From: JAUMBM01 sp964645715
GTDB taxonomy: Bacteria; Bacteroidota; Bacteroidia; Chitinophagales; Saprospiraceae
DNA length: 64,000 nucleotides
Reading direction: 5' to 3'
Assembly: GCA_964645715.1 (NCBI GenBank)
Contig: CAZYAO010000012.1
Coordinates: forward strand, 15,366-79,365
Shown piece after piece: positions 53,256 to 62,595 of the stretch (position 1 is its first letter; each line of letters starts with the position of its first letter). The position numbers were made by a program, and so were the translations under genes. Below the pieces are notes generated by a model. That model was not told the DNA's origin. It did no database searches and worked only from the letters and a program-made list of their open reading frames with translations.

Positions 53256-54464
53256 ATGGCAACGGAAGCAGCAAAATTATTGTCCAGGCTGGTGCTGGAA
53301 ATGGAAGAATCGGCAACCATCCGGATGGCTCAGACGGCTCGTGACCTCAAGGCCAAAGGGCATGATGTCATTGACCTGAGCCTGGGTGAGCCCGACTTTG
53401 ACACCCCGGCACACATCAAGGCAGCCGCAGTAAAGGCTCTTGAGGCGGGTTTCACCAAATACACTCCCGTGCCCGGCATTATGGAGCTTAGGCAGGCCAT
53501 CTGCCGCAAATTTAAGCGCGACAATGCGATGGACTTCAGCCCGGCGCAGATAGTCGTATCTAATGGTGCCAAGCAATCCATTGCCAATGTTTGTCTGGCC
53601 ATGCTCGATCCCGGTGACGAGGTGATCATCCTGGGTCCCTACTGGGTTTCGTATGCGGAAATAGTAAAAATGCCGCAGGGAGTGCCCGTGATTGTTAAGG
53701 CGGGTATCGAACAAGATTACAAGGTAAGCCCCGAGCAGGTTGCTGCTGCCATCAGCCCGCGCACGAAGTTGCTGCTGTTTTCATCCCCCTGCAACCCCAC
53801 AGGCTCGGTCTACACCCGCGAAGAGCTGGAAGCCATTGCAGCCGTGGTAGCTCCGCATGAACACATATATATCATCTCCGACGAGATCTACGAGTACATC
53901 AACTTTAGCGGTCGTCACGCCAGTATTGGCGCCATTGACGCAGTCAAAGACCGCACCATCACGATCAACGGTTTTTCAAAAGGCTTTGCCATGACTGGCT
54001 GGCGTCTTGGCTACATGGCTGCACCAGCCTTTATTGCTGCGGCCTGCGCCAAAATCCAGGGGCAGTTTACTTCCGGTGCCAACTCTTTCAGCCAGCACGC
54101 CGCAGCCTATGCGCTGGAAGCGGACATGCAACCGACCTATGACATGCGAGCTGCCTTCCTTCGTCGTCGCGACCTCGTCACCAGCCTGCTCGGCCAAATA
54201 CCCGGCTGCAAAGTCAATACCCCTTCCGGTGCCTTCTACAGCTTCCCCGACATAAGCAGTTTCTTTGGCAAAACAGATGGGCACACGGTCATCCGCAACG
54301 CCGATGATTTCTGCGAGTACCTGCTCCACACAGCCTATGTAGCTACTGTTTCCGGCAGCGCTTTTGGAGCCGATGAATGCTTCCGCATTTCGTATGCTAC
54401 TTCCGAGATACTGCTCACGGAAGCCATCAGACGCATTGCTGAGGCCGTCAGTAAGCTTCACTAA
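53256..54464 (+). CDS. aspC: Aspartate aminotransferase-like class I/II aminotransferase
   Basis: This 402-residue PLP enzyme transfers amino groups between aspartate and 2-oxoglutarate. Landmarks are LSLGEPDFDTPAHIKAAA, SNGAKQSIANV, CNPTGSVY, SDEIYEYI, the Schiff-base Lys242 in GFSKGFAMTGWRLGY, and the C-terminal CFRISYA with the substrate-binding Arg. Sequence style is that of subgroup 1 aminotransferases (as in Bacillus and Thermus AspC), which may also use other amino acids. It is monocistronic, ending at a 47-base palindrome. Confidence 0.9.
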   Translation: MATEAAKLLSRLVLEMEESATIRMAQTARDLKAKGHDVIDLSLGEPDFDTPAHIKAAAVKALEAGFTKYTPVPGIMELRQAICRKFKRDNAMDFSPAQIVVSNGAKQSIANVCLAMLDPGDEVIILGPYWVSYAEIVKMPQGVPVIVKAGIEQDYKVSPEQVAAAISPRTKLLLFSSPCNPTGSVYTREELEAIAAVVAPHEHIYIISDEIYEYINFSGRHASIGAIDAVKDRTITINGFSKGFAMTGWRLGYMAAPAFIAAACAKIQGQFTSGANSFSQHAAAYALEADMQPTYDMRAAFLRRRDLVTSLLGQIPGCKVNTPSGAFYSFPDISSFFGKTDGHTVIRNADDFCEYLLHTAYVATVSGSAFGADECFRISYATSEILLTEAIRRIAEAVSKLH

Positions 54465-54491
54465 TCGTTGGCTCGCCAAAGCATGTCTGAG

Positions 54492-54538
54492 AGTAGCCTT
54501 TGTGTTGATTTTTTGAAAAAATCAACACAAAGGCTACT
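54492..54538. terminator. 47-base perfect palindrome with T tip
   Basis: 54492-54514 pairs exactly with 54516-54538 around a single G. The outer arms are AGTAGCCTTTGTG / CACAAAGGCTACT, and the tip TTGATTTTTT/AAAAAATCAA. Convergent genes on both sides and following TTTGTTTT support termination. Confidence 0.85.
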
Positions 54539-54543
54539 TTGTT

Positions 54544-55587
54544 TTACTCCTTGTATATGGCCACCACCCGCTCCCCAGGTTTGGCATAGCCACGGTACAT
54601 CCCTTCAGAATTAAACGGCATAGCAATATTGCCCTGAGCGTCGACGGCAATCAGCCCTCCCTCTCCGCCTGCAACTTTCAGCTTACCATTGATGACCTCC
54701 TCCGTTGCTGCTGCCAGGCTCAGTCCTTTATAGGCCATGAGTGCAGATACATCATGCGCAACCGCCCATCGGATGAAATACTCTCCGTGTCCTGTACAGG
54801 AGACAGCACAAGTCTCGTTATTGGCATAGGTACCTGCCCCTATCACAGGTGCATCCCCCACCCTGTTCCATCGCTTATTGGTCATGCCGCCGGTAGAAGT
54901 ACCCGCAACGAGATTGCCAGCCTGGTCGAGGGCAACACAGCCCACGGTACCAAACTTATAATCGGTTGTTGAAGGCTGCTGGTAACCCTGTTGACCGTCA
55001 TGGTCGAGGCGCGTAGCCTCTTCCGCCTTAGCCCGCTGCAATGCATCCCAGCGCTGTTGGGTAAAAAAGTAGGAAGGATCGACGATTTCGAGTCCTTTTT
55101 CGCGGGCAAATTGTTCAGCTCCCTGTCCGGTAAGCATTACGTGCGGCGATTGCTCCATGACTGCCCGGGCAGCAGCAATCGGATGCCGGACAACCGTCAG
55201 GCCCGCCACAGCACCCGCGGACAAATCCTTTCCCTGCATGATACTTGCATCGAGCTCATTGCGGCCTTCATGGGTAAAAACGGCCCCTCTGCCCGCATTG
55301 AACAGCGGCGAGTCCTCGAGAAAGCGAATTGTCTGCTCAACAGCATCAATCGCAGCTCCGCCCTCCTGCAAAATCTTTTCACCAATCTGCAGGGCAGAAT
55401 CCAGTGCCGCCCTGTAGGCCGCATCCTGCTCAGCAGTCAGGTCTGTCGCACGTATAGTGCCCGCCCCACCATGAATAGCAATGGCATAAGCCGGGCGTTC
55501 CTTCTTCACACTAGCCGCCTGCTCGGGAGCAGGCTGTTGGCAGCTGGCCAGCAGCAGCGTGGCCAGCCAAAAAATTGTCGATCGCAT
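54544..55587 (-). CDS. Isoaspartyl peptidase / L-asparaginase (plant-type, Ntn-hydrolase) lipoprotein
   Basis: This 347-residue enzyme removes isoaspartyl residues from peptides or hydrolyses asparagine. It shows HGGAG near residue 39, FNAGRGAVFTHEGRNELDA, and the autocleavage site with nucleophile Thr214 in KFGTVGCVALD, then TSTGGMTNKRWNRVGD and GTGHGE-like SCTGHGEYF. The lipoprotein signal (WLATLLLASC, Cys16) puts it at the envelope. The ATG at 55587 is chosen since it gives this signal; an upstream ATG at 55629 would add 14 residues. Confidence 0.92.
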   Translation of the reverse strand: MRSTIFWLATLLLASCQQPAPEQAASVKKERPAYAIAIHGGAGTIRATDLTAEQDAAYRAALDSALQIGEKILQEGGAAIDAVEQTIRFLEDSPLFNAGRGAVFTHEGRNELDASIMQGKDLSAGAVAGLTVVRHPIAAARAVMEQSPHVMLTGQGAEQFAREKGLEIVDPSYFFTQQRWDALQRAKAEEATRLDHDGQQGYQQPSTTDYKFGTVGCVALDQAGNLVAGTSTGGMTNKRWNRVGDAPVIGAGTYANNETCAVSCTGHGEYFIRWAVAHDVSALMAYKGLSLAAATEEVINGKLKVAGGEGGLIAVDAQGNIAMPFNSEGMYRGYAKPGERVVAIYKE

Positions 55588-55760
55588 ACGTATAGCAGAT
55601 TTATGATTATTTGACAGGATAAAATACAACTTCCCTCCACTGCTTTGCCACCTTCCTTGCAGATTTATTTTTTCACCTGTCTAAATACCTGATAATTATG
55701 ACTGAAGGCTCCCCCAACCAGAATTTGTCAAGGTTTTTTTAAAAAAAACATCCTCAACAC

Positions 55761-55791
55761 TTGCATAACACCCCACAGTGCCTTATCTTTG
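55761..55791 (+). promoter_or_regulatory. tRNA-Pro promoter (TTG, 20 bases, TATCTTTG)
   Basis: TTG at 55761-55763 and TATCTTTG at 55784-55791 are exactly 20 bases apart. The tRNA starts 62 bases downstream. Confidence 0.75.
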
Positions 55792-55853
55792 CTGCCGCTT
55801 TGGAAAAATGATGAAATTCACTTTTTCACAGTACGCAAGTAAACACTTGCACT

Positions 55854-55927
55854 CGGGGCGTAGCGCAGCCCGGTAGCGCACCTGCTTTGGGAGCAGGGGG
55901 TCCCAGGTTCGAATCCTGGTGCCCCGA
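55854..55927 (+). tRNA. tRNA-Pro (anticodon TGG)
   Basis: A complete 74-base cloverleaf is visible: acceptor CGGGGCG with TGCCCCG and discriminator A, D-arm GCGC..GCGC, anticodon stem CCTGC/GCAGG with loop TTTGGGA and anticodon TGG at 55888-55890, and T-arm CCAGG-TTCGAAT-CCTGG. The C1:G72 first pair is typical of bacterial tRNA-Pro. CCA is not encoded. Confidence 0.97.
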
Positions 55928-55933
55928 CAACAG

Positions 55934-55964
55934 AAAGAGATGCATACTGCATCTCTTTTTTTTT
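55934..55964 (+). terminator. tRNA-Pro terminator
   Basis: AAAGAGATGCA (55934-55944) pairs with TGCATCTCTTT (55948-55958), loop TAC, T-run to 55964. Confidence 0.9.
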
Positions 55965-55975
55965 GCCTTATGAAA

Positions 55976-56020
55976 AAAAGAGAAGCGGCGCGCAGAAATT
56001 CTGCGCGCCGCTTCTCTTTT
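55976..56020. terminator. 45-bp perfect palindrome, terminator of speA
   Basis: 55976-55997 pairs exactly with 55999-56020 around one A; core GAAGCGGCGCGCAGAA, flanked by A and T runs. Same 22+1+22 layout as at 28996-29040. Confidence 0.85.
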
Positions 56021-56064
56021 CCAACCTGGTTCACTCCGGACAACAGAGTCTGCTAAGGCCCCGC

Positions 56065-57462
56065 CTAGTAGCCCAGTAGCTTGAGCATAGACTCGGGCGT
56101 CTGCTCCGGCTGGTAAAGGTGATCAACCAGGTTGCCCTGGGCATCGCGGTCGACCAAGATGTGCTTGGGAGAGGGAATCAGGCAGTGCTTGATGCCCCCG
56201 TAGCCCGCTATGCTATCCTGATAAGCGCCTGTATGGAAGAATCCGAGATAAAGCGGCTCCTCGTCCGAAGGATCATAGGCTGGCAAGTAGACCTGGCCTT
56301 CATGAATTTCGGAATTGTAGTAGTCGGAATTATCGCAGCTCAGTCCGCCAATGTTGACACGCCGGTAATCATTTTGCCATTTATTGATGGGTAGCATGAT
56401 AAAGCGCTCCCCTATACCCCAGGTATCCGGCAGGGTAGTCATGAGCGAATTGTCAATCATGTACCACATCTCGGAATCGTTCTGGCGTTTTTGCGCCAGC
56501 ACGGAGAAGATGGTTGCTCCGCTCTCCCCCACCGTATACTTGCCAAACTCAGTAAAAATATCCGGCTCAGGAACATCCTCCTCTTCGCAGGTATTCATGA
56601 TGTTGTTGACAATTTCCCTGACCATATACTTATAGTCAAACTCGAAACCCAGGGTATTGCGGATAGGCATCCCACCACCGATATTGATGGCGTGAAGATC
56701 TTCGCATTCTTTACGAATATCGCAGTAGAGCTTGATGGCCTTTTTGAGCTCCCCCCAATAATAGAGCGTATCCCGAATGCCTGTATCTACAAAAAAATGC
56801 AGCATACGTAGGCGAAATTTGGGATTGCCGGCAATCTTATCGCGGAAAAAACTGAGCACATCCGTGGAGCGAATGCCCAGACGAGAGGTATAGAACTCAA
56901 AATTGGGTTCTTCCTCTGTGGCTACCCGGATACCGAGATTGCACACCCCTTTGACGTGCTTGGCGTAGTACTCCACTTCGTGAAAATTATCACAAATAGG
57001 AATCACATTCTCGAAGCCGTCGTTGATAAGATCGACAATCCGCTTGAGGTAGTTCTCCGGTTTGAAGCCATTACAGATGATAATGGTACTCTTGTCAATC
57101 TTCTTCTGTTTGTACAACCGGCGAACGAGGTCAATGTCGAAGGCCGAAGAGGTTTCAATCTGTGCGTCGTGGTCAAGTACCTCATTGAGTACATAGCTGA
57201 AATGACAGCTTTTGGTACAGTAGCAATAATGATACTTGCCTGAATAGCCCAGCGATCGCATCGCCCGGGTAAACAGATTGCGCGCCTTTTTGATTTGAGA
57301 ACCTATTTTGGGCAAATAGGTCAACTTGAGCGGTGTGCCATATTTTTTGATCAGGTAGATCAAAGGAACACCATTGAATGTCAAATAACCATCCTCCAGA
57401 TCAAAACCTTCCTGCGGAAAGTAGAAAGTTTGATCGATCAGGTCAAAATATTTGTTTGCCAC
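56065..57462 (-). CDS. speA: Biosynthetic arginine decarboxylase, Bacteroidota type
   Basis: This 465-residue fold-type III PLP enzyme converts arginine to agmatine for polyamines. It shows the PLP Lys84 in CTKSCHFSYVL after YHYCYC, ETSSAFDIDLVRRL, and NIGGGMPI as in the alanine-racemase-fold decarboxylases, and FFHTGAYQDSIAGYGG at the end. It is shorter than E. coli SpeA but fits proteins annotated this way in Bacteroidota. A diaminopimelate or ornithine decarboxylase is less likely. A minus-strand TACATTTG box is at 57523-57530. Confidence 0.85.
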   Translation of the reverse strand: MANKYFDLIDQTFYFPQEGFDLEDGYLTFNGVPLIYLIKKYGTPLKLTYLPKIGSQIKKARNLFTRAMRSLGYSGKYHYCYCTKSCHFSYVLNEVLDHDAQIETSSAFDIDLVRRLYKQKKIDKSTIIICNGFKPENYLKRIVDLINDGFENVIPICDNFHEVEYYAKHVKGVCNLGIRVATEEEPNFEFYTSRLGIRSTDVLSFFRDKIAGNPKFRLRMLHFFVDTGIRDTLYYWGELKKAIKLYCDIRKECEDLHAINIGGGMPIRNTLGFEFDYKYMVREIVNNIMNTCEEEDVPEPDIFTEFGKYTVGESGATIFSVLAQKRQNDSEMWYMIDNSLMTTLPDTWGIGERFIMLPINKWQNDYRRVNIGGLSCDNSDYYNSEIHEGQVYLPAYDPSDEEPLYLGFFHTGAYQDSIAGYGGIKHCLIPSPKHILVDRDAQGNLVDHLYQPEQTPESMLKLLGY

Positions 57463-57522
57463 CAGCGGTTAAGATTAGTGAGGGTCAAACCATATAATAC
57501 CCTTGGCTGTGATAAAACCGGA

Positions 57523-57530
57523 CAAATGTA
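57523..57530 (-). promoter_or_regulatory. -7 box of speA
   Basis: On the minus strand this reads TACATTTG, matching TAnnTTTG, 61 bases upstream of the ATG. Confidence 0.4.
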
Positions 57531-57631
57531 ACGTAAAAACCAAAAATGGGGGGGCTTATTGAATTTTATTTTTAATTCCTGTAAAAGATAGACCTTTGCG
57601 GTCGATTTTTACTCCTTAACTTGCCTGTACA

Positions 57632-58105
57632 ATGGACAAAATTGATGCACTGAACCAGGTCGCCGAATTTCACAAAACCTTTCGGCATCCTGTTGAAGAA
57701 CAACCTGTCATCCCCGCTGCCGACCGCTGTAAGCTGCGCATTGCCTTGCTGCGCGAAGAGTTACAGGAACTGGAAACGGCCATAGCCAACCACGACATAG
57801 TAGAGGTAGCCGATGCGCTCTGCGACCTGCAGTATGTACTCAGTGGCGCAGTACTGGAGTTTGGACTGGGTGAAAAATTTGTGCGTCTGTTCGAAGAAGT
57901 TCAGCGTTCCAACATGAGTAAAACCTGTGCCAGCGAGGAAGAGGCGCAGGCAACCGTGGAGTACTACCGACAAAACCGCGGTTTTGATTGTTATATACAG
58001 GCAAGTGGCAACCACTGGCTCGTCTATAGAAAGGATGACAACAAAACGCTCAAGAGCATACGGTATTCACCTGCAGATCTGCGGTCTATTCTGCAGCAAC
58101 CCTAA
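57632..58105 (+). CDS. MazG / PRA-PH-like nucleotide pyrophosphohydrolase
   Basis: This 157-residue cytoplasmic protein has the all-alpha NTP-PPase metal-binding pattern: LREELQELETAI followed by VEVADALCDLQYVL (about residues 33-70), i.e. an EE.. E helix and an ExxD helix. A C-terminal extension (RQNRGFDCYIQASGNHWLVYRKDDNKTLKS) may be a second strand-rich part. Family members clean abnormal dNTPs or hydrolyse phosphoribosyl-ATP; the substrate is not evident. It precedes a membrane-barrel gene on the same strand by 28 bases. Confidence 0.8.
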   Translation: MDKIDALNQVAEFHKTFRHPVEEQPVIPAADRCKLRIALLREELQELETAIANHDIVEVADALCDLQYVLSGAVLEFGLGEKFVRLFEEVQRSNMSKTCASEEEAQATVEYYRQNRGFDCYIQASGNHWLVYRKDDNKTLKSIRYSPADLRSILQQP

Positions 58106-58133
58106 TCTTGCTCATCATCACTAATTTACAGCT

Positions 58134-58838
58134 ATGCGCATACTCTTTCTTGCATCTGCCTTACTACTGACCGTCACGACCTTCAGTCAGGCGCAGTGGG
58201 GTTTGATGATCAACTACAGCAGCAACCAGCCCGGGAACTGGAAACTCGGGGACAACCCCGATGGCTCATTCCGGGAGCGCAGTATATTGGGGGAGGGATT
58301 TAGCGCCAGCATCGACTACCGGCTGCGCATACCGCGTACCCGTGTGGAGTTACTTCCCGCACTGGGTATAGGTTACTCATCGAGAACCTTTACAGAATAC
58401 CCCAACGCCTCCATCGCGGCACCACTCGAATTTTCCGTTCGCTATACCGGATTTAACCTGCCGGTACACATTTATTTTCTCGATATGGACGGCGACTGCG
58501 ACTGTCCGACCTTCAGCCGGCAAGGCCCAAGCCTCAAGAAAGGACTCTTCCTGATGGTAAGTGCCGGCATTAACTACCTGGATCTTTCTCTGGAAAACTA
58601 TCCCGAAAACATTGACCAACGCAGTTGGGCCGGAAATTTCGGTATTGGCCTGGGACTTGACCTGGGAGTAAGCAAGCAACTCACCATCAGTCCGCTGTTC
58701 CGGGCTATCTACAGCCCTTCTGTCCACTGGGACAAACTGGTACCTGCAGACAGCAGCATGGCCATACGGCCCGATTTTACGACCACCTCACCCCTGTTGC
58801 AGTTTCAGCCCGGCATCCGGCTGGGTTTTCAGCTGTAA
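58134..58838 (+). CDS. Outer-membrane beta-barrel-like protein
   Basis: This 234-residue protein has a signal peptide (MRILFLASALLLTVTTFSQAQ) and alternating amphipathic strands (TRVELLPALGIGYSS, FSVRYTGFNLPVHIYF, GLGLDLGVSKQLTI), ending IRLGFQL as barrels often do. A Cys pair (CDCP) sits in a loop near residue 121. Family is not recognised. It may be co-transcribed with the MazG-like gene. Confidence 0.7.
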   Translation: MRILFLASALLLTVTTFSQAQWGLMINYSSNQPGNWKLGDNPDGSFRERSILGEGFSASIDYRLRIPRTRVELLPALGIGYSSRTFTEYPNASIAAPLEFSVRYTGFNLPVHIYFLDMDGDCDCPTFSRQGPSLKKGLFLMVSAGINYLDLSLENYPENIDQRSWAGNFGIGLGLDLGVSKQLTISPLFRAIYSPSVHWDKLVPADSSMAIRPDFTTTSPLLQFQPGIRLGFQL

Positions 58839-59037
58839 AACCCATTTTTGCACAGCCTGTTGCGCTTTTTATCAGAAGCTTTACTTCGTATATAGCCCCA
58901 CTTTATTGATTTGAAAATCAATTTTTTACATACAAAAACCCATCTTCATCAATTCGTAGCAGTCTGTTTTTTCACTTACTTGAGTAGCGCAATTGCGTCT
59001 AAATTTACCATCAACAAGCAAGTAAAAGCGCTTCAGT

Positions 59038-60744
59038 ATGATGGAAAAAGACAATCAGCGGCCACTCAATGCTTACAGTCGCAGGCTTACACAAGATGAA
59101 ACCCAGCCTGCAGCACAGGCTATGCTGTATGGCATAGGCCTCACAGAAGAAGACATGACCAAGGCCCAGGTGGGCATTGTCAGTACCGGCTGGGAGGGCA
59201 ACACCTGCAACATGCACCTCAACCAGCTGGCAGGCTGGGTAAAAGAGAGCGTTTGGGAGACCTCCCTGGTTGGTTTAATTTTTAATACCATCGGCGTGAG
59301 CGACGGTATCAGTATGGGTACCAGCGGTATGCGTTACAGCTTGCCCAGTCGCGACATTATTGCCGACAGCATAGAAACTGTAGCGGGTGCACAGTGGTAC
59401 GACGCCATTGTAGCGGTCACGGGCTGTGACAAAAATATGCCGGGCGCCATGATCGCTATGGCGCGTCTCAACAGACCCTCCATACTGGTTTATGGAGGAA
59501 CCATCAGTCCAGGTTGCCATGCCAATCAGAAGCTCGACATCATATCTGCTTTTGAGGCCCTTGGCCAAAAAAATGCAGGTCAGCTGGATGCTTCCGTGTT
59601 CAAGCAGATTGTAAAAAGTGCCTGTCCGGGTCCGGGTGCCTGCGGTGGTATGTATACAGCCAACACCATGGCCTCTGCGATTGAAGCTATGGGCATGAGT
59701 CTCCCCTTCAATAGTTCCTATCCGGCCAATTTCCCTGAAAAGGAAGCCGACTGCCGCCGTGTGGGCGCTGCCATACGCGTGTTGCTCGAGCGCGACATCA
59801 AACCCGTCGACATCATGACGCGGGAAGCCTTCGAAAATGCCATCACGATCATTACGGCCCTGGGAGGATCTACCAACGCCGTCCTGCACCTCATTGCCAT
59901 TGCCAAAGCTATAGGTGTACCCCTTTCGATTGACGACTTCCAGCGCATAGGCGATAAGACGCCCCTGCTGGCCGATCTGAAGCCTAGCGGACGCTATGTC
60001 ATGGAAGATTTGTACCTCGTCGGAGGAGTGCCCGGCGTCATGAAATTACTGCTGGAAGAAGGCTACCTGCATGGTCACTGCATGACGGTGACCGGCAGGA
60101 CACTGGCTGAGAATCTTGCCGAAGTTCCCTCACTTCAGGCGGGACAGGATGTCATCAGACCTGTTACCAACCCTATTAAATCGACCGGACACATACAGAT
60201 TCTCTACGGTAACCTGGCCGAAAGTGGATCGGTTGCCAAAATCACGGGCAAAGAAGGTGAGATTTTCCAAGGGCCGGCGCGTGTATTTGACCGAGAAGAC
60301 GACGTCAATGCCGCCATTGCCGCCAATCACATACAATCGGGAGAGGTCATAGTCATTCGTTACTGTGGCCCGCGCGGAGCGCCTGGCATGCCCGAAATGC
60401 TGAAGCCCACCAGCGCCATCATGGGTGCCGGTTTGGGAAAATCCGTAGCCCTTATTACTGACGGGCGTTTTTCGGGCGGTACCCACGGATTTGTTGTAGG
60501 ACACATCACCCCTGAGGCCCAAAACGGAGGTCTGATTGGTCTGGTACAAGACGGCGACATCATTACCATTGATACCATCGCGAGGCGGCTGACCGTAGAT
60601 CTCCGTGAAGAAGAAATCAGCAGGCGGCGTCAGCTTTGGAAAGCGCCAGTCATACCCGTCACCAACGGAGCGCTGCGCAAATATGCCGCCCTTGTCAGCA
60701 GCGCCAGTGAAGGCTGCGTAACTGACGAATCACCCCTGCACTAA
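59038..60744 (+). CDS. ilvD: Dihydroxy-acid dehydratase
   Basis: This 568-residue iron-sulfur enzyme dehydrates dihydroxy-isovalerate and dihydroxy-methylvalerate in valine and isoleucine synthesis. It has the cluster-ligand motifs GCDKNMPGAM and CPGPGACGGMYTANTMA, plus TDGRFSGGTHGFVVGH near the C-terminus. It is the first gene of ilvD-ilvB-ilvN, with ilvB 44 bases downstream. The tandem ATGs (59038, 59041) leave the exact start open by one codon. The ~200-base upstream gap contains a small T-tip hairpin near 58907-58921 but no clear promoter. Confidence 0.95.
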   Translation: MMEKDNQRPLNAYSRRLTQDETQPAAQAMLYGIGLTEEDMTKAQVGIVSTGWEGNTCNMHLNQLAGWVKESVWETSLVGLIFNTIGVSDGISMGTSGMRYSLPSRDIIADSIETVAGAQWYDAIVAVTGCDKNMPGAMIAMARLNRPSILVYGGTISPGCHANQKLDIISAFEALGQKNAGQLDASVFKQIVKSACPGPGACGGMYTANTMASAIEAMGMSLPFNSSYPANFPEKEADCRRVGAAIRVLLERDIKPVDIMTREAFENAITIITALGGSTNAVLHLIAIAKAIGVPLSIDDFQRIGDKTPLLADLKPSGRYVMEDLYLVGGVPGVMKLLLEEGYLHGHCMTVTGRTLAENLAEVPSLQAGQDVIRPVTNPIKSTGHIQILYGNLAESGSVAKITGKEGEIFQGPARVFDREDDVNAAIAANHIQSGEVIVIRYCGPRGAPGMPEMLKPTSAIMGAGLGKSVALITDGRFSGGTHGFVVGHITPEAQNGGLIGLVQDGDIITIDTIARRLTVDLREEEISRRRQLWKAPVIPVTNGALRKYAALVSSASEGCVTDESPLH

Positions 60745-60788
60745 TCGACAGCTATTTTCCTGCAACATTCAGGTACAACACATTTGGT

Positions 60789-62540
60789 ATGAAGCGACAT
60801 GAACAAGTATGGTCAGTAGGCACAGAGGTTGCTGACCCCCCCGCACGGGAGCGCATCACTGGTGCTGAAGCCGTCCTCCGCTGCCTGTTGATGGAAGGCA
60901 TCGACACAATATTCGGCTATCCTGGCGGTGCCATTATGCCCGTCTATGATGCCCTTTGGTACTACCAGGACAAGCTCACCCATGTCCTTCCACGGCATGA
61001 ACAAGGTGCCATCCACGCGGCTGAGGGCTATGCCCGGGTGAGCCGCAGGACAGGCGTCTGCATGACCACCTCGGGACCCGGAGCCACTAATCTGCTAACA
61101 GGACTGGGCGACGCAATGCTCGACTCCACCCCACTCGTGTGTATCACTGGTCAGGTGGCCAGCCACCTGCTCGGCAGCGATGCCTTTCAGGAAACGGACG
61201 TCATCAACTGCACCATGCCGGTTACAAAGTGGAATTATCAGATTACCAAAGCAGAAGAAATCCCCTTTGTCTTCGCCAAAGCCTTCTATGTGGCCAACTC
61301 CGGTCGGCCCGGGCCGGTAGTCATTGACATTACCAAGGACGCTCAGCTGGCTTCACTCGATTTTCACTACCAACGGCAGCCCTATATCCGGAGCTATCAT
61401 CCGCTGCCCAAAATTGATACGCAAGCCATTGCGGCAGCAGCGGAACTGATCAACCAGGCGCAACGCCCCATGATTCTGGCAGGCCATGGTATACAGATCA
61501 GCGGCGGACAAGAAGTGTTCAGCGCGCTGGTAGAAAAAACAGGTATTCCCTGGGCCTGGACGCTCCACGGCATTTCAACACTGCCCTCTGATCATCCGCT
61601 TTTTGTGGGCATGCTGGGCATGCACGGCAACTACGGTGCCAACATCAAGCAGAACGAATGCGACGTACTCATTGCCATCGGCATGCGCTTTGACGACCGG
61701 GTCACTGGCCGACTGAGCAGCTATGCACGGCAGGCGAAGGTCATTCACATTGAAATTGACCCCTCCGAGATCAATAAAAATGTAGTGGCTGATGTGCCTA
61801 TCCTCGCTGACGCCCGGATGGCCCTTGAGCAGCTACTACCGCTGGTAGAAGCCCGACAGCATACCGACTGGCTGGCGTCCTTCAGGCTTTGTGATGCCGA
61901 GGAAAAGAGGGTTGTTATTGACAAGGCACTCAGCCCTACTGAGTCAGGAGAGATAAGGATGGGCATGGTCATCGACGAAGTGAGCCGGCAGACCAACGGT
62001 ATGGCTACCGTGGCAACAGATGTCGGGCAGCACCAGATGATGGCAGCACGCTACTACAACTACCAGCGCACCAACCAGTGGGTTTCGTCGGGCGGAGCGG
62101 GTACTATGGGCTACGGACTACCCGCTGCCTTTGGTGCTAAATGGGCACAACCCGACAATACGGTGGTGGTCTTTATCGGAGATGGCGGATTTCAGATGAC
62201 CCTGCAAGAGCTGGGACTTTGCGCCCAGTGGCGGGTAGGTGTCAAAATCATCCTGCTGGACAATAACCACCTTGGCATGGTAAGGCAGTGGCAACAGCTC
62301 TTTTTTGACCGGCGGTACTCAGCCGTTGAGCTCGAAAACCCCGATTTTATAACCATTGCCGCAGGCTTTGGCGTGCCGGGTCGCAGCATAAGTCGCCCGG
62401 AAGAGCTCACAGCAGCCGTTGCAGAAATGCTCACCAGCGAAGGTCCCTGGTTGCTGCACGTCCGGGTGGCCACAGAGGAAAATGTATTCCCCATGGTACC
62501 CGCGGGAGCAGCCGTTGATGAAATCATTCTTGAACCCTGA
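60789..62540 (+). CDS. ilvB: Acetolactate synthase large subunit
   Basis: This 583-residue ThDP- and FAD-dependent enzyme condenses pyruvate with pyruvate or 2-oxobutyrate. Visible are GYPGGAIMPVYDAL, catalytic Glu71 in PRHEQGAIHAAEG, and the ThDP-binding GDGGFQMTLQELGLCAQW...NNHLGMVRQWQ. It lies between ilvD and ilvN, all on one strand with short gaps, so a single transcript is likely. Confidence 0.95.
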   Translation: MKRHEQVWSVGTEVADPPARERITGAEAVLRCLLMEGIDTIFGYPGGAIMPVYDALWYYQDKLTHVLPRHEQGAIHAAEGYARVSRRTGVCMTTSGPGATNLLTGLGDAMLDSTPLVCITGQVASHLLGSDAFQETDVINCTMPVTKWNYQITKAEEIPFVFAKAFYVANSGRPGPVVIDITKDAQLASLDFHYQRQPYIRSYHPLPKIDTQAIAAAAELINQAQRPMILAGHGIQISGGQEVFSALVEKTGIPWAWTLHGISTLPSDHPLFVGMLGMHGNYGANIKQNECDVLIAIGMRFDDRVTGRLSSYARQAKVIHIEIDPSEINKNVVADVPILADARMALEQLLPLVEARQHTDWLASFRLCDAEEKRVVIDKALSPTESGEIRMGMVIDEVSRQTNGMATVATDVGQHQMMAARYYNYQRTNQWVSSGGAGTMGYGLPAAFGAKWAQPDNTVVVFIGDGGFQMTLQELGLCAQWRVGVKIILLDNNHLGMVRQWQQLFFDRRYSAVELENPDFITIAAGFGVPGRSISRPEELTAAVAEMLTSEGPWLLHVRVATEENVFPMVPAGAAVDEIILEP

Positions 62541-62595
62541 AAACAACCGGCACAGTCCCTGTGCCCTGTTTTTTTCCAACATAAAAGCATGTAAT

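Noticed and set aside
55783..56043. 86-residue minus-strand frame over the tRNA
   Set aside because: It is the antisense of tRNA-Pro and its terminators (RTWDPLLPKQVRYRAALRP is a familiar tRNA-antisense translation).
58911..59099. 62-residue frame overlapping the ilvD start
   Set aside because: It shares the ilvD promoter region and overlaps ilvD in another frame; not leucine-, valine- or isoleucine-rich like an attenuator leader.
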